From JBGSPQ01 sp041738505 (GTDB lineage Bacteria; Patescibacteriota; Gracilibacteria; UBA1369): 64,000 nucleotides of DNA. Both the position numbers and the translations under genes were made by a program. Shown in pieces: positions 34,843 through 44,855 of this stretch (its first letter is position 1; each line of letters opens with the position of its first letter). Location of the stretch: positions 8,303-72,302 of the forward strand of contig JBGSPQ010000038.1 in assembly GCA_041738505.1 (NCBI GenBank), read 5' to 3'. Under the pieces are notes generated by a model. That model was not told the DNA's origin, ran no database searches, and saw only the letters and a list, made by a program, of their open reading frames with translations.

Positions 34843-35076
34843 CCATTCCCGCTTGCGCACGGCTGTCAACGTCTGTCGTAATCGTCGCAACTGTAAGCCA
34901 ATAACGGGCATCGCGCCAGACGGCCCGCGCAATGAGTTGTGTCCTAATCTGTATGTTCGTATTACACTACTGCCCGGCTCTTCTGTGCGACCAACCGAAC
35001 CGCCCGGAAAAAACGACCCCCTTTTTGTTACAAAATTCCATTAGCCAGTTTCGCGCTTTTTCGATATCATCGGCGC

Positions 35077-36882
35077 ATGTCAACTCTTCTACAAATCAAC
35101 AATCTGGAAATGGCATACGGCGCCCAGAAAATTCTGGACGGCGCAAATCTTACAATTTCCACCCGGCAGAAAGTGGCGGTGATTGGCAGGAACGGCGCGG
35201 GTAAGTCCACTTTGTTCCGGCTGATTATCGGCGAGGAGGAACCGACCGGCGGTGAGGTTATTGTGCACGGGTGCGCACGGATCGGTTATTTAACCCAGCA
35301 CAGTCCGTTTGAGCCCGGGGAGTCGGTGATGGATTTTTTAACACGCTATTCCGGTAAAGAGATCTGGGTCTGCGCCAAGACGGCGGCGCGTTTTCAGATT
35401 GGGGCGGATTTATTTAATGTGGAGGCCGCTTCGCTGGCTGGGGGCTACCAGATGAGGGTGAAACTGATCGCGATGCTGGCTAAGGAGCCCAATCTGCTTT
35501 TGTTGGATGAGCCCACCAACTATCTGGATCTTTCCACTCTTCTGCTGTTGGAAAATTTTCTTAAGAATTACAACGCTGCTTTTTTGCTGATTTCTCACGA
35601 CCGCGAATTTATCAAGAAAACCTGCGATCAGACTTTGGAAATAGACAGGGGCAAAACTGTTTTGTTCCCGCAGTCGCTGGATGAATATCTACTCTATAAA
35701 GCGGAAAAGGTGGAGTCGATAGAAAAATTCAATAAGAAAGTGATTAAGGAAAAGGAGCATCTTCAGACTTTTGTGGACAGGTTTAAGAGCAAAGCCAGCA
35801 AGGCGACTCAGGCCAAATCAAAAATGAAGCAGATTGAAAAAATGAAGACGATTGAGGTCGCCCACCCGATGAGCACCAGCAAAATCCGCATTCCCAAAAT
35901 CAACGACAAAAAGGGCGTGGCGCTTACGGTTACGGATTTATCCATTGGTTATCCGGATAAAACGGTGGCTTCCAAAATCAATTTTGATCTGGAGCGGGGG
36001 GAGCATGTGGCGTTACTTGGCGACAACGGTCAGGGTAAAACCACTTTGCTTAAGACGATCGCCGGGGAGCTTGCAACTCTTGAAGGAGGCTTTAGGTGGG
36101 GCTCCAATATCCGCGTTGGCTACTACGCCCAGCATACTCCGGGGAATCTGCGTTCCAATTTAACGGTTAAGGATTATCTTTTTCATTCGGCTTCCAAGGA
36201 TGTGAGTTTTGAAGAGATTTTGGAAATGGCGGGTAATTTTTTGTTTAAGGATGAGGCGCTGGATAAAGAGATTTCGGTTTTGAGCGGCGGGGAAAAGGCC
36301 AGGCTTTGTCTGGCTGTGATTCTTCTGCAGAAAAATCATGTTTTGCTTTTGGACGAGCCCACCAACCATCTTGATTTTGAAACGGTGGAGGCGCTGGCGG
36401 AGGCGCTTAAGGAATCAAGCACCACTATTGTTTTTGTGAGTCATAACCGTGCGTTTGTGGAGACTCTGGCGACGGGGATTATTGAAATCAAGAATGGTCG
36501 CGCCGCCCGTTATTATCACAATTACGAGGATTATGTTTATCACATCAGAAAAGAGATTGAAGATGATTTGAAAGAGGCGGATTCGGGGAAAAAGGCGGCC
36601 GGGGGTCAGCAAAAAGGTTCGGTGAATGAAGGCGCCGGGGAAAATGAAAAAATCAAGAATCCAAAATTACTGCTACGGAAAGCCAGGACCGAACTGCGAA
36701 GGCTGGAATCATCCATTAAAAAACTGGAGGAGGAAAAGAAAGAATTGACGGACTGGTTTGGGGCGAATCCGTGCGAATATTCAGAGGAAAAAAGTTCACG
36801 ACTTGGGGTGATTCTTGGCTTACTGGAGACTGCGGAAAACGATTGGTTAAAGACGCAATCCGAGATTGAAAGACTGGGCTGA
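35077..36882 (+). CDS. ABC-F family ribosome-associated ATPase
   Basis: A 601-residue soluble protein with two ABC domains and no membrane segment. Domain 1 has Walker A GRNGAGKST (about 37-45), signature LAGGYQMR and Walker B LLLLDEPTNYLD. A linker of about 80 charged residues (the P-site tRNA interaction motif region) follows. Domain 2 has Walker A GDNGQGKTT, signature LSGGEKARL and LLLDEPTNHLDF. The C-terminus is a coiled coil (RRLESSIKKLEEEKKEL), as in Uup and related proteins. ABC-F proteins act on the ribosome during stalled translation; some give antibiotic protection. Which subfamily this belongs to cannot be fixed by eye. RecQ follows 38 bp downstream. Confidence 0.92.
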   Translation: MSTLLQINNLEMAYGAQKILDGANLTISTRQKVAVIGRNGAGKSTLFRLIIGEEEPTGGEVIVHGCARIGYLTQHSPFEPGESVMDFLTRYSGKEIWVCAKTAARFQIGADLFNVEAASLAGGYQMRVKLIAMLAKEPNLLLLDEPTNYLDLSTLLLLENFLKNYNAAFLLISHDREFIKKTCDQTLEIDRGKTVLFPQSLDEYLLYKAEKVESIEKFNKKVIKEKEHLQTFVDRFKSKASKATQAKSKMKQIEKMKTIEVAHPMSTSKIRIPKINDKKGVALTVTDLSIGYPDKTVASKINFDLERGEHVALLGDNGQGKTTLLKTIAGELATLEGGFRWGSNIRVGYYAQHTPGNLRSNLTVKDYLFHSASKDVSFEEILEMAGNFLFKDEALDKEISVLSGGEKARLCLAVILLQKNHVLLLDEPTNHLDFETVEALAEALKESSTTIVFVSHNRAFVETLATGIIEIKNGRAARYYHNYEDYVYHIRKEIEDDLKEADSGKKAAGGQQKGSVNEGAGENEKIKNPKLLLRKARTELRRLESSIKKLEEEKKELTDWFGANPCEYSEEKSSRLGVILGLLETAENDWLKTQSEIERLG

Positions 36883-36920
36883 ACCGTTTATACTGAACGC
36901 CCATCCGATTAAAAATACTT

Positions 36921-38498
36921 TTGCGAACGACTTTAAAAAACCATTTCGGCTACGATGAATTCCGGCCTCTGCAGGAGGAAATTATCAATAACGTGCTGGC
37001 GCGCAAAGACTCGCTGGTGATTATGCCCACGGGCGGTGGAAAATCGCTGTGCTATCAATTGCCGGCTTTGCGTTTTCCGGGCGTTACCCTGGTGATTTCG
37101 CCGTTGATTTCGCTGATGAAAGACCAGGTGGATGGACTGCAGGCCAACGGTGTGCCTTCGGCTTTTATCAATAGTTCGCTTACTTATCAGGAGATCGCCC
37201 GTGTTCAGCACAAGGCGCAAAACGGACGGATCAAGATTCTATATATTGCTCCGGAAAGGCTGGCGGTGGGTTCTTTCAGCGAGTTTTTGGGGTCCATTGA
37301 TGTTTCTTTGATTGCGATTGACGAGGCTCACTGCATTTCGGAATGGGGTCACGATTTTCGTCCCGAATACCGCAATTTAAAAAGAATCCGCAAAGAGTTC
37401 TCGTCCATTCCGGTGATCGCGCTTACGGCGACGGCCACTTTGAAAGTGCGGAAGGACATTATTGAACAGCTGGGGTTGGAGTCGGCGGGGCTTTTTACCC
37501 GCAGTTTTGACCGTGAAAATCTTTCCTATGCCGTGCGCCCCAAGCAGGGTGTGTTTGATGAAATGACGGCTCTGCTAAGAAAATACAAGGATCAGTCTTC
37601 CATTATTTATTGTTCCTCGCGCAAGACCACCGAAAAGCTGGCCGAGGATTTGCGGGACGAGGGGTTTAACGCGCGGCCTTATCACGCCGGGTTGGATCAG
37701 GAAAAACGAACTCGCACGCAGGAAAAATTTATTCGCGATGAGATTTCGGTGATTGTGGCGACGATCGCTTTCGGCATGGGGATAGACAAACCCGATGTGC
37801 GTCTGGTTATTCATTATGATTTACCCAAAAGTCTGGAGGGTTATTATCAGGAAACGGGGCGCGCGGGGCGCGACGGACTGCCCAGTGAGTGCGTGCTTTT
37901 TTATTCTTATGGCGACAAACGCAAACAGGATTATTTTATCAGGCAGATTTCCAACGACAGCGAAAGGCTTCTGGCAGAGCAAAAATTAGATCAGGTGATT
38001 GAATTCTGTGAACTTTCGCAGTGCAGAAGGGCGTATCTTTTAAACTACTTTGGCGAGAAACGGGAGGGCAAAAACTGCGCCAACTGCGACGCCTGCCTGG
38101 CTCCGGTCAAAGATTTTTCCGGCTACCGGGTGGTGGAAACTCCGGCGCGCAGACGGCCGGTGCGCAAAAAGGTTTCCAAAATCCCGGCGTACGCGGATTT
38201 GCCCTACGACAAAGCGCTGTTTAACGAACTTCGCATTCTGCGCAAAGAGCTGGCGGACGAAAGAAACGTTCCCCCTTTTGTGATTTTCAGCGACGTGAGC
38301 CTGCGACAGATGGCTCATTACTACCCCAAATCCCCCGCCAACTTTGGCAAAATCAACGGCGTGGGCGACTACAAACTTTCCCAGTACGGCGCCCGCTTTA
38401 TGGAAATCATCAGCACCTACGCGCTCAAACACGGCAAGGACGAAATCGGCGTGCCTGTCAAAGTGGCGTCGTGGACGGGAGGCGACCGAAGTTTCTAA
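36921..38498 (+). CDS. recQ: RecQ-family ATP-dependent DNA helicase
   Basis: A 525-residue helicase starting at TTG 36921, the only reasonable start (in-frame TGA at 36894-36896); the family opening HFGYDEFRPLQEEII begins at residue 8. Motifs: Walker A MPTGGGKS (35-42), DEAH (134-137) with the RecQ-specific CISEWGHDFRPEY loop, IAFGMGIDKPDVR, and QETGRAGRDG. The RQC zinc site is present (QCRR ... NCANCDAC, about residues 365-390). The C-terminal HRDC-like part (FVIFSDVSLRQMAHYYP ... INGVGDYKLSQYG) completes the usual bacterial arrangement, though the winged-helix part is short. It functions in recombination and fork repair. Confidence 0.93.
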   Translation: MRTTLKNHFGYDEFRPLQEEIINNVLARKDSLVIMPTGGGKSLCYQLPALRFPGVTLVISPLISLMKDQVDGLQANGVPSAFINSSLTYQEIARVQHKAQNGRIKILYIAPERLAVGSFSEFLGSIDVSLIAIDEAHCISEWGHDFRPEYRNLKRIRKEFSSIPVIALTATATLKVRKDIIEQLGLESAGLFTRSFDRENLSYAVRPKQGVFDEMTALLRKYKDQSSIIYCSSRKTTEKLAEDLRDEGFNARPYHAGLDQEKRTRTQEKFIRDEISVIVATIAFGMGIDKPDVRLVIHYDLPKSLEGYYQETGRAGRDGLPSECVLFYSYGDKRKQDYFIRQISNDSERLLAEQKLDQVIEFCELSQCRRAYLLNYFGEKREGKNCANCDACLAPVKDFSGYRVVETPARRRPVRKKVSKIPAYADLPYDKALFNELRILRKELADERNVPPFVIFSDVSLRQMAHYYPKSPANFGKINGVGDYKLSQYGARFMEIISTYALKHGKDEIGVPVKVASWTGGDRSF

Positions 38499-38591
38499 AT
38501 CAATGTCGGCTGACTCAAATCACACCACCTGAAGCGCGGGCTGGCGGAGTTTCCAAATCATTGTCAGGCTGATTCAAATCACGTCACTTGA
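38490..38591. repeat. Degenerate 43-bp direct repeat at the end of recQ
   Basis: Segments 38490-38532 and 38548-38591 share AGTTTC[TC]AAATCA, GGCTGA[CT]TCAAATCAC and CAC[CT]TGA in the same order. The first includes the recQ stop codon, so the 3' end seems to have been duplicated. Confidence 0.6.
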
Positions 38592-38656
38592 GATGTGCGC
38601 GGCCACCGGCAAACTTCTTATTGAAGTGCCACTTCCCTCGCTATAAGCTTTCCCGG

Positions 38657-38748
38657 TTACTTCATTTGAAGGCAATATCATTTTTGTTGCCTTTTTGCTG
38701 AACTTTTTGCTATTGTCCTCTTCCTCTGTTTCCATAACCCTATCTTTT
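38657..38748 (+). repeat. About 92-bp duplicated leader segment, copy 1
   Basis: This segment matches 42537-42628 over its length (shared TTGTCCT, TTCCATAACC and TATCTTT blocks). Here it ends exactly at the ATG of the RelB-like gene and probably holds its promoter. Confidence 0.6.
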
Positions 38749-39027
38749 ATGAAAGCAAAACATCAACTAAATATCAGGCTGGACGAACACCTATATATAA
38801 TGGCGAAAAATAAATGTAAGAACCAGTTTGGGATTGGCCTTACTCCGCTGATTAAAATTTTTTTGAAGTCTTTTGTGACTCAAAGTGGAGTCGGATTTTA
38901 CGTGGGGGATGATGATTTGTGTAAGATGTTTAACAGCTGGCTGGGCAAAAAATGGCTGGAGCAACATCGAAAGGGGTGTGCACCGCTTCCCGGCCCTAAA
39001 TTAAGAGATTTGTATTCTTTGAAATAG
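38749..39027 (+). CDS. RelB/DinJ-like ribbon-helix-helix protein
   Basis: A 92-residue protein from ATG 38749. The beginning KAKHQLNIRLDEHLY is the beta-strand plus helix of a ribbon-helix-helix DNA-binding domain, followed by FGIGLTPLIKIFLKSFVTQSG, the typical second helix of RelB/DinJ antitoxins. Such proteins dimerise, repress their own operon and neutralise a partner toxin. No RelE-like toxin frame follows; the next gene is on the other strand. The C-terminus (FNSWLGKKWLEQHRKG) is longer than in plain repressors. It may be a solitary regulator or an antitoxin orphan. Upstream sequence is duplicated at 42.5 kb without the gene. Confidence 0.6.
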   Translation: MKAKHQLNIRLDEHLYIMAKNKCKNQFGIGLTPLIKIFLKSFVTQSGVGFYVGDDDLCKMFNSWLGKKWLEQHRKGCAPLPGPKLRDLYSLK

Positions 39028-39066
39028 CTCTACTTGGTTGGTTGTCGGCCACCGGAGGTGTTCCCA

Positions 39067-42000
39067 TTATAGCTGTTCCACCAGGACATCAACTTTTGCT
39101 ATTTCCCCGCGCGTAATATTAAAATCGGGTCTGAAATAGGTTATTTCCATTCCAGATTCGTTATCTGTTTCGGTGTATCCTTCAAGAATGCCTTTTGCCT
39201 GCGCGTAAGCCACATAGTCATAATACCAGTCACCGACATTCACATCCGCAAAATCCGCGGTATATCCCGTGAAATCCGTGATGCCTTTTGTGCGGAGCAT
39301 TACTTTTAGCGCCTCCGCGCGCGTTATGTTTTGGTTGGGTTTGAAATTAGCGGTGCCGTCCTCGTTTATATATCCAATGACAACACCAAGCATTGCGGAC
39401 CTGGTTACGTATTTCGCGTACCAGTCGCTTTCAAAAACATCAAGGAAAAGGTTTTCAAAAGGAGAGGTGCCGAGATTGTATGTATTGAGGACCACTTTTA
39501 CGAGTTCCGCCCTTGTTGTAAAAGAATCGGGTGCGAAAAGATCGGACGTTCTGCCATCAACTATGCATCTGCGATACAGAATTCCAATATATGTTTCCGC
39601 CCAATGATTAATGATGTCGGTAAACGGAACGGGAGTTGTTGAGGTTCTTGGACATGAAGGCTGTGGAATAATCGTCGGGTCCGTGGGTGCTGAGGGGTGC
39701 GTGGGGTCCGTGGGTGTCGGAGTGACAGGCACACTTCCACCACCTCCGCCGCCACCGCCACCAACCGATTGGGTTAATGTCAAAGAAAAAGTCTGATTGG
39801 GAGAATTGAGGTTTGTGGTAATTGAGGAGGATTGATATCCGGCGGCGGATCCGAACAATGTATATGGATTATATCCGCCATTTGTTTCAGCGATTGATGC
39901 ATTGCTCATGGTAAAGGCATGCAAACAACCCGTGTTTGGTGTAAAACCGGTACCATCAGTCACAAGTGTTGGAGATGTCACTCCATGACCACTCTTAAAG
40001 ACCGCAGATGCTCCGCTAATCGGTGCGTTTAAGGCATTTTTTATGAAAGCTCTGGCCTGAAACCATACCCGGACCGTTCCGGCTCCGGTTATTTCACTTA
40101 AAGTTCTGTCAAACGAGGAGTTTTTTAGATCATTATCACCCGTACTGTCGCTCATTACATCATTTCCGGTGTTTGCGGAGAAAGTGGATTCTCTTATCAT
40201 GTTTTCGGCAGAACTTCCGGAAAACCATAAACCAACGGCATTATCTGATGACAGCACATTTTGGATAATGTTGTTGTCCGAGTCGATTATCTTAAGACCG
40301 GCAGCGAAGCCCGTTACCACGTGATCCAACCTGGGCGGATCGGTATTGCCGGGTTTAAGAGTGGCGGAAGCCGATGCAACGGCGGCGGAATTATATGAAT
40401 AGGTACCATTGCCGTTAGCCGTGAAAACACCCGGGATAAACTGGTCAACAATATTCGGCGCGCCGCACTGATTGGTTAGGTAGTCGTTGAGCCCCGATGC
40501 GTCAACCGTATAGCCGTTTGAAGTTAGAAAGTTGTCCTGGATATATATTGTTATTTTATTGCCGGAGGTATCAACCAAGCCAACATTCACATCGTCCGTC
40601 GCCCCGCCTATGGGGGCCGTAATATCTCTTCCATCGGTATCGAAAATGTCTGCGCTACAGGAATTATCAAGCATATACATGGCGGCGTCCGCAGTCCCGG
40701 TTACCGGCAAAGATTGATCGTAAGTGTTGCCGGAATAAACCCATAAGGCTTTTGTAATCGTATAGGACGTTGTTAAATCAGTCGCATTTTCAACCGCAAG
40801 ATCCTCAACGGTCGAAGTGTAGATATTGTGAATGGTCAGCGCGTCTTCGGGGCCCGAAGAGTGAATGATTGTCCCGGCTCCGACTCCCGTGATTGTAACG
40901 TCGCTGGCGCCGCCGGGAGGCCCGGAGAATGTTGCCGAGTCATATGTTCCCGCTCCGATTTGAATCGTGTCGCCTGTGGAAATGGAGTGAGGTAAAACGT
41001 CAAGTGTGTTGGAAAAACAGGTGGTGTAATCAACAACGCAATCATCGTCAATCAAATATTCGCCCACCCTGGTGTCGGAGTAAACACCGATATCCAAAGA
41101 ACCATCCACATCCAGATACCTGCTGATGGGGCTTGGATAATAATCGTCAGTTATAATGACGTTCTCCATCCTGAAAAGAGGATCCGATGTGACAGTGTTG
41201 GAATTCAAAGATGTTATCGTGCCTGTGGAATCGTTAAATATCGGCGAGAAATTGTAAAATCCGTTATAGCTGTCATTCAAGGTAACGTCGGCGCTCCCAA
41301 TATTATACATAAGATTAATGCCGGTGCCGTCTGCGGGAGTCGCGCTCTGGTAACAGATGTTATAGTTTGCAGTTATCGTTACGGGCACATTGGGATTTCC
41401 GCCGCCATCAAAAACACCGATACAGGCGTCGCCTCCGGTCGCGGTGGAAACATTCTGTCCATAGATTGTATTATTCTCGTACAGGGCATCGATATTATAC
41501 ACATCAACACGCACATTAAACGCCCACGTTCCGTTTGTGGCGCCCGGTACTTTTTCGGGAGTAATAAGGTAGTTTCCGGTAAACTCCGCTTGGGCGTTCT
41601 GTACGGTGACCAATGTAAGATATGTATCATTCATGGTAACCGCGGACTTAATCGTATTGTTTGTAAATCTGATGTCTTCTCCGGCGCCTATATATACCCA
41701 ATCACCAAGTGTGCCCAAAGCATAATTTGTTATGGTGTTGTCATTAATGTGGACATGATTGCAAATGTGATCGTCGAGCGGATCGCCGGGAGGATCGCTA
41801 TAGTCGGGAGCTCCGCTTGTAACCACATTTACGCATGTGGAGAAGCGGCATTCAATCGAGTTATTCTCTATTAGGCCGTTATCGGCTCCCTGAAGCTGCA
41901 GCCTTTGTATACCCGTATTACCGCTTATTTCATATCCGTCGGCGGAAGTGAGAGTGAGCCATGATTCAGTGGAGCTGGAGAAAGTATTATTCAAAAAATT

Positions 42001-42426
42001 GATATTGGTCACTCCACTTGAATCAAAACTGACGTTTTCCGTGGAACAGTTCAGTAAAGTAAAATCGCTTCCGGTGTAAATATCGATTTCCGCCTCCGCC
42101 GCGTCTCCGTAAGTATCTGCTCCGACCTGGCAGGCGATTGTAACTCCGCTGGGAACACTCAATGAAGTACCGCCAATAGTTTCCGCGGCGTTATCAAAAA
42201 CATAACCGGAAGTCAGCGTTATGGTATCAATAAGCGCGTCACCATCAAGTCCCGGATCCATAAGCGCATCGGCCAGCGTCGTATAATCGCAACCGGAGCT
42301 ACATACAGTATAGTCTGTGCTTGCCGCCTGAGTTGTGTAAAATAATAAAAATCCGGCAACGAACATAAATAAAGAAATTCCAACCTTCGTCAGAGCAGGA
42401 AACTTTGGGCGTGAATTTGTATTCAT
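39067..42426 (-). CDS. SLH-anchored beta-helix surface protein
   Basis: A 1119-residue exported protein. The signal segment (residues 12-35) ends near TTQAAST. The body is one or two long right-handed beta-helices with CSSGCDYTTLADAL at the start, repeats such as NLIQ-type turns (NDNTITNYALG, YENNTIYGQN, NIIQNVLSSDN) and a second opening CVVDYTTCFSNTLDV near residue 470. A Gly-rich hinge and Pro/Thr-rich linker (PTPTDPTHPSAPTDPT) lead to three C-terminal SLH domains (FAPDSFTTRAELVK, FKPNQNITRAEALK, FRPDFNITRGEIAK). It is probably polysaccharide-binding or structural. It belongs to the same surface-protein group as 10690-12672 and 18825-21626. Confidence 0.85.
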   Translation of the reverse strand: MNTNSRPKFPALTKVGISLFMFVAGFLLFYTTQAASTDYTVCSSGCDYTTLADALMDPGLDGDALIDTITLTSGYVFDNAAETIGGTSLSVPSGVTIACQVGADTYGDAAEAEIDIYTGSDFTLLNCSTENVSFDSSGVTNINFLNNTFSSSTESWLTLTSADGYEISGNTGIQRLQLQGADNGLIENNSIECRFSTCVNVVTSGAPDYSDPPGDPLDDHICNHVHINDNTITNYALGTLGDWVYIGAGEDIRFTNNTIKSAVTMNDTYLTLVTVQNAQAEFTGNYLITPEKVPGATNGTWAFNVRVDVYNIDALYENNTIYGQNVSTATGGDACIGVFDGGGNPNVPVTITANYNICYQSATPADGTGINLMYNIGSADVTLNDSYNGFYNFSPIFNDSTGTITSLNSNTVTSDPLFRMENVIITDDYYPSPISRYLDVDGSLDIGVYSDTRVGEYLIDDDCVVDYTTCFSNTLDVLPHSISTGDTIQIGAGTYDSATFSGPPGGASDVTITGVGAGTIIHSSGPEDALTIHNIYTSTVEDLAVENATDLTTSYTITKALWVYSGNTYDQSLPVTGTADAAMYMLDNSCSADIFDTDGRDITAPIGGATDDVNVGLVDTSGNKITIYIQDNFLTSNGYTVDASGLNDYLTNQCGAPNIVDQFIPGVFTANGNGTYSYNSAAVASASATLKPGNTDPPRLDHVVTGFAAGLKIIDSDNNIIQNVLSSDNAVGLWFSGSSAENMIRESTFSANTGNDVMSDSTGDNDLKNSSFDRTLSEITGAGTVRVWFQARAFIKNALNAPISGASAVFKSGHGVTSPTLVTDGTGFTPNTGCLHAFTMSNASIAETNGGYNPYTLFGSAAGYQSSSITTNLNSPNQTFSLTLTQSVGGGGGGGGGSVPVTPTPTDPTHPSAPTDPTIIPQPSCPRTSTTPVPFTDIINHWAETYIGILYRRCIVDGRTSDLFAPDSFTTRAELVKVVLNTYNLGTSPFENLFLDVFESDWYAKYVTRSAMLGVVIGYINEDGTANFKPNQNITRAEALKVMLRTKGITDFTGYTADFADVNVGDWYYDYVAYAQAKGILEGYTETDNESGMEITYFRPDFNITRGEIAKVDVLVEQL

Positions 42427-42536
42427 TTTGTTATGTTATTAATATTTAATATCTTAATATATTAACATATTTTTGACTTTTGGTCTACATATTCCACGTT
42501 AAATAATATATTAAGTCACGATTCGGGTACTATTGA

Positions 42537-42702
42537 TTACTTTATTTGAAAGCAATAGCGTTTTTGGTGCCTTTTTGATGAACTTATTAATATTGTCCTT
42601 TTCCTAGGGTTCCATAACCTTATCTTTGAATGGTGCGGATGCCGTCCAGGAGTAGTTTGGGGTTGAATTTTTGTTTGTTGTGGAGTTTGGGGATTTTGAC
42701 GG
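42537..42702. repeat. Composite scar made of two duplicated segments
   Basis: Positions 42537-42628 copy the leader at 38657-38748. Positions 42633-42702 copy 46826-46895, the 3' coding end of the oleate-hydratase-like gene, with a single difference in 70 bp. The two pieces sit side by side in the gap before the WG-repeat gene. No gene is seen in 42427-42714. Confidence 0.8.
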
Positions 42703-42714
42703 ATAATTATGTAA

Positions 42715-44847
42715 TCAATAAAATTTTACTATCGGGCAATTTGTTACATATGCAGAATAAACCGTAGCGACGGCACCTCCTTTTTCTGCAATTCTAACTT
42801 CAATATGATGTTGTTTTTTCAACTCATCATTCAGAAAAAATATATGGTCATGGCCTTTCTCTGCATCCATACACCCTATTGATCGGTCATCAATAAAGAC
42901 TTCATATGATAACCGCGGAGATTGTTTTACAAATTCCTTTACCGTGGATAAATCAACTTTCTTTCCCTCCAAATTCTCTGTCCGGCTGTAATCCTCATCA
43001 TATTTCATCTGATCGGCATCAAAAGATGCATAGTCCCCATAACAGCGAGTCGCATCCATTTTATATAACCTTAGAAAGTCTTCACGCACCGACGGTATTT
43101 CAGCCTCATCAATTTTACTGAAACAATTTTTAAACTCCACTAATAAATACACAAACGAAACTGCCATTCTTCCCCCCCTTGGATTACAACTGTAGTTACA
43201 TCTTTCCAATTTGCAAAAGAATTCATCTAAAATATTCAATTCATCCTCATTAAAGTTTATTTCAGTGCTTATTCCAAACACCCTGTTTCTCCAGTTGTCT
43301 ATGTTCATTCCTCTTGCAAAATACGAACCACTATTTTCTTCCTTTCCCTCAGGCATTGACCGGACTCTTTCCTTAATTTTACGAAGAAATTCGCCCACGT
43401 TGTATGACTCCCAACGTTCAACTTCTTGCTGAAAATCATAGCCAAATAACAATATATCAATGTACCCCGGTTTAAAATAAGTAGCCGAGCTCACACTTCT
43501 GGAATTATCCAATCGTTGTAAGAAAAGTCTTTCTACCAACAGCGCTATCGCCGGCAGTGTATATTCATACTTGAATTGCTCATCAGCAATATCAATCTTA
43601 ATTCTGGATTCATCCAAATAATCATTCGCGGCCGGTGCCCCCGTTCTTTCATCAACTATTTGCCCTTGTACATTTAATAACACATGGTAGCTTCTTGTTG
43701 CGGGCTTTGCTCTGGCTGTACCTTTTTTTTCATCAAATGCTTCTATTTTTTCATAAACTTCCCTTGTGATTATATCTCCTTTAATGTTAATCAACGTCCA
43801 CCCATCTGTATGCATTACCCGCCCAACACCAAGTTTGATCTGGAACATATTGTTGATAAATGACCAATGTAGCCACTCCGCGTTTGCCTGACCCTTACAT
43901 CCGAAAATTAATCCCATATCTTCCGCTTTTAGTATTTTTCCCTGTGAATCAATCACATTCCAACCACCTTCGGTGTGCACCCATCCGATGCCTATTTCTT
44001 CATGAAAAGTTTTATCAGCCACCGCTCTGGTTATATTTTTTGCTCTTTCCTCTTTTTCTCTTTTCTTACTAATTTTTTCTTCTCTTTTCCTACGAATTTT
44101 CACTTCTTCTCTTTTCCTGCGAATATTCTCTTCCTGTTTCTCTCTTTCTATCTTCTCTCTTTCCGCTTCTTCATCTCTTTTCTTACGAATTACTTCTTCT
44201 TTCGAAAGAATGCACCCGATATTATCGCCAACTATCAACCCACGTGTATCGATTTTCACTTCTATATTTGTGCCAAGTAATTTTGCTTCTGCAATCCCAC
44301 CGCTATCGAACCGTCCAATTTCGGCAAACTCATCGGAAATTATTTCCCCCGTTAAATTGATCACAACCCATCCTTTTTGATGTAAAACCGTTCCAACTTG
44401 GAAGTTATTGTCAAAATGATTACTAGAAATGGATCTCCTTATTCTTTCTTCATTTTCTTCTAACATCTTCCTTGCTTTTGTTTCCATTTCCTCCGCCTGT
44501 TTATTATCGATTGCCGCTTGGACAAGCGAATTTTCAAAATCCAATTGAACATTCAAATTACATATTTCATTAGATAGTTCGCCTTTATTTAATAGTTTAA
44601 AACGCAAATTTTTCCTTGTTTCATCCATAATATGAAAAATTACGTCAAAAGATGCTTCTCCAATCATGTCCGTATTCAATTCCGCTATCAACGACTCATT
44701 CGTGTCTTTTCGAATTTCGTATACAGCAATATGAGCATATTCCAACGCCTGCCCTTCTTCATTTTGAACTTGAGAGGCTAAGCGAACATATACCTTTCCA
44801 TTAAGATCAACGTGAAGCACCTTGTTTTCACCCAAATTAACCCGCAT
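42715..44847 (-). CDS. WG-repeat protein of unknown function
   Basis: A 710-residue protein with no signal peptide or membrane segment. The N-terminal about 100 residues look like a beta domain. WG/KWG-type repeats appear as HQKGWVVINLTGEI (about 155), HTEGGWNVIDSQGKI (about 290) and HTDGWTLINIKGDI (about 350). Between them lies a highly charged helix of about 60 residues (REKIEREKQEENIRRKREE). The C-terminal 300 residues are unrecognised and contain MAVSFVYLLVEFKNCF and YEVFIDDRSIGC. The start is 8 bp after the coiled-coil/TPR gene, so both are one operon from the promoter at 46745-46774. The pair is A+T-rich compared with the neighbours, which suggests acquisition. Confidence 0.7.
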   Translation of the reverse strand: MRVNLGENKVLHVDLNGKVYVRLASQVQNEEGQALEYAHIAVYEIRKDTNESLIAELNTDMIGEASFDVIFHIMDETRKNLRFKLLNKGELSNEICNLNVQLDFENSLVQAAIDNKQAEEMETKARKMLEENEERIRRSISSNHFDNNFQVGTVLHQKGWVVINLTGEIISDEFAEIGRFDSGGIAEAKLLGTNIEVKIDTRGLIVGDNIGCILSKEEVIRKKRDEEAEREKIEREKQEENIRRKREEVKIRRKREEKISKKREKEERAKNITRAVADKTFHEEIGIGWVHTEGGWNVIDSQGKILKAEDMGLIFGCKGQANAEWLHWSFINNMFQIKLGVGRVMHTDGWTLINIKGDIITREVYEKIEAFDEKKGTARAKPATRSYHVLLNVQGQIVDERTGAPAANDYLDESRIKIDIADEQFKYEYTLPAIALLVERLFLQRLDNSRSVSSATYFKPGYIDILLFGYDFQQEVERWESYNVGEFLRKIKERVRSMPEGKEENSGSYFARGMNIDNWRNRVFGISTEINFNEDELNILDEFFCKLERCNYSCNPRGGRMAVSFVYLLVEFKNCFSKIDEAEIPSVREDFLRLYKMDATRCYGDYASFDADQMKYDEDYSRTENLEGKKVDLSTVKEFVKQSPRLSYEVFIDDRSIGCMDAEKGHDHIFFLNDELKKQHHIEVRIAEKGGAVATVYSAYVTNCPIVKFY

Positions 44848-44855
44848 ATATTTAT

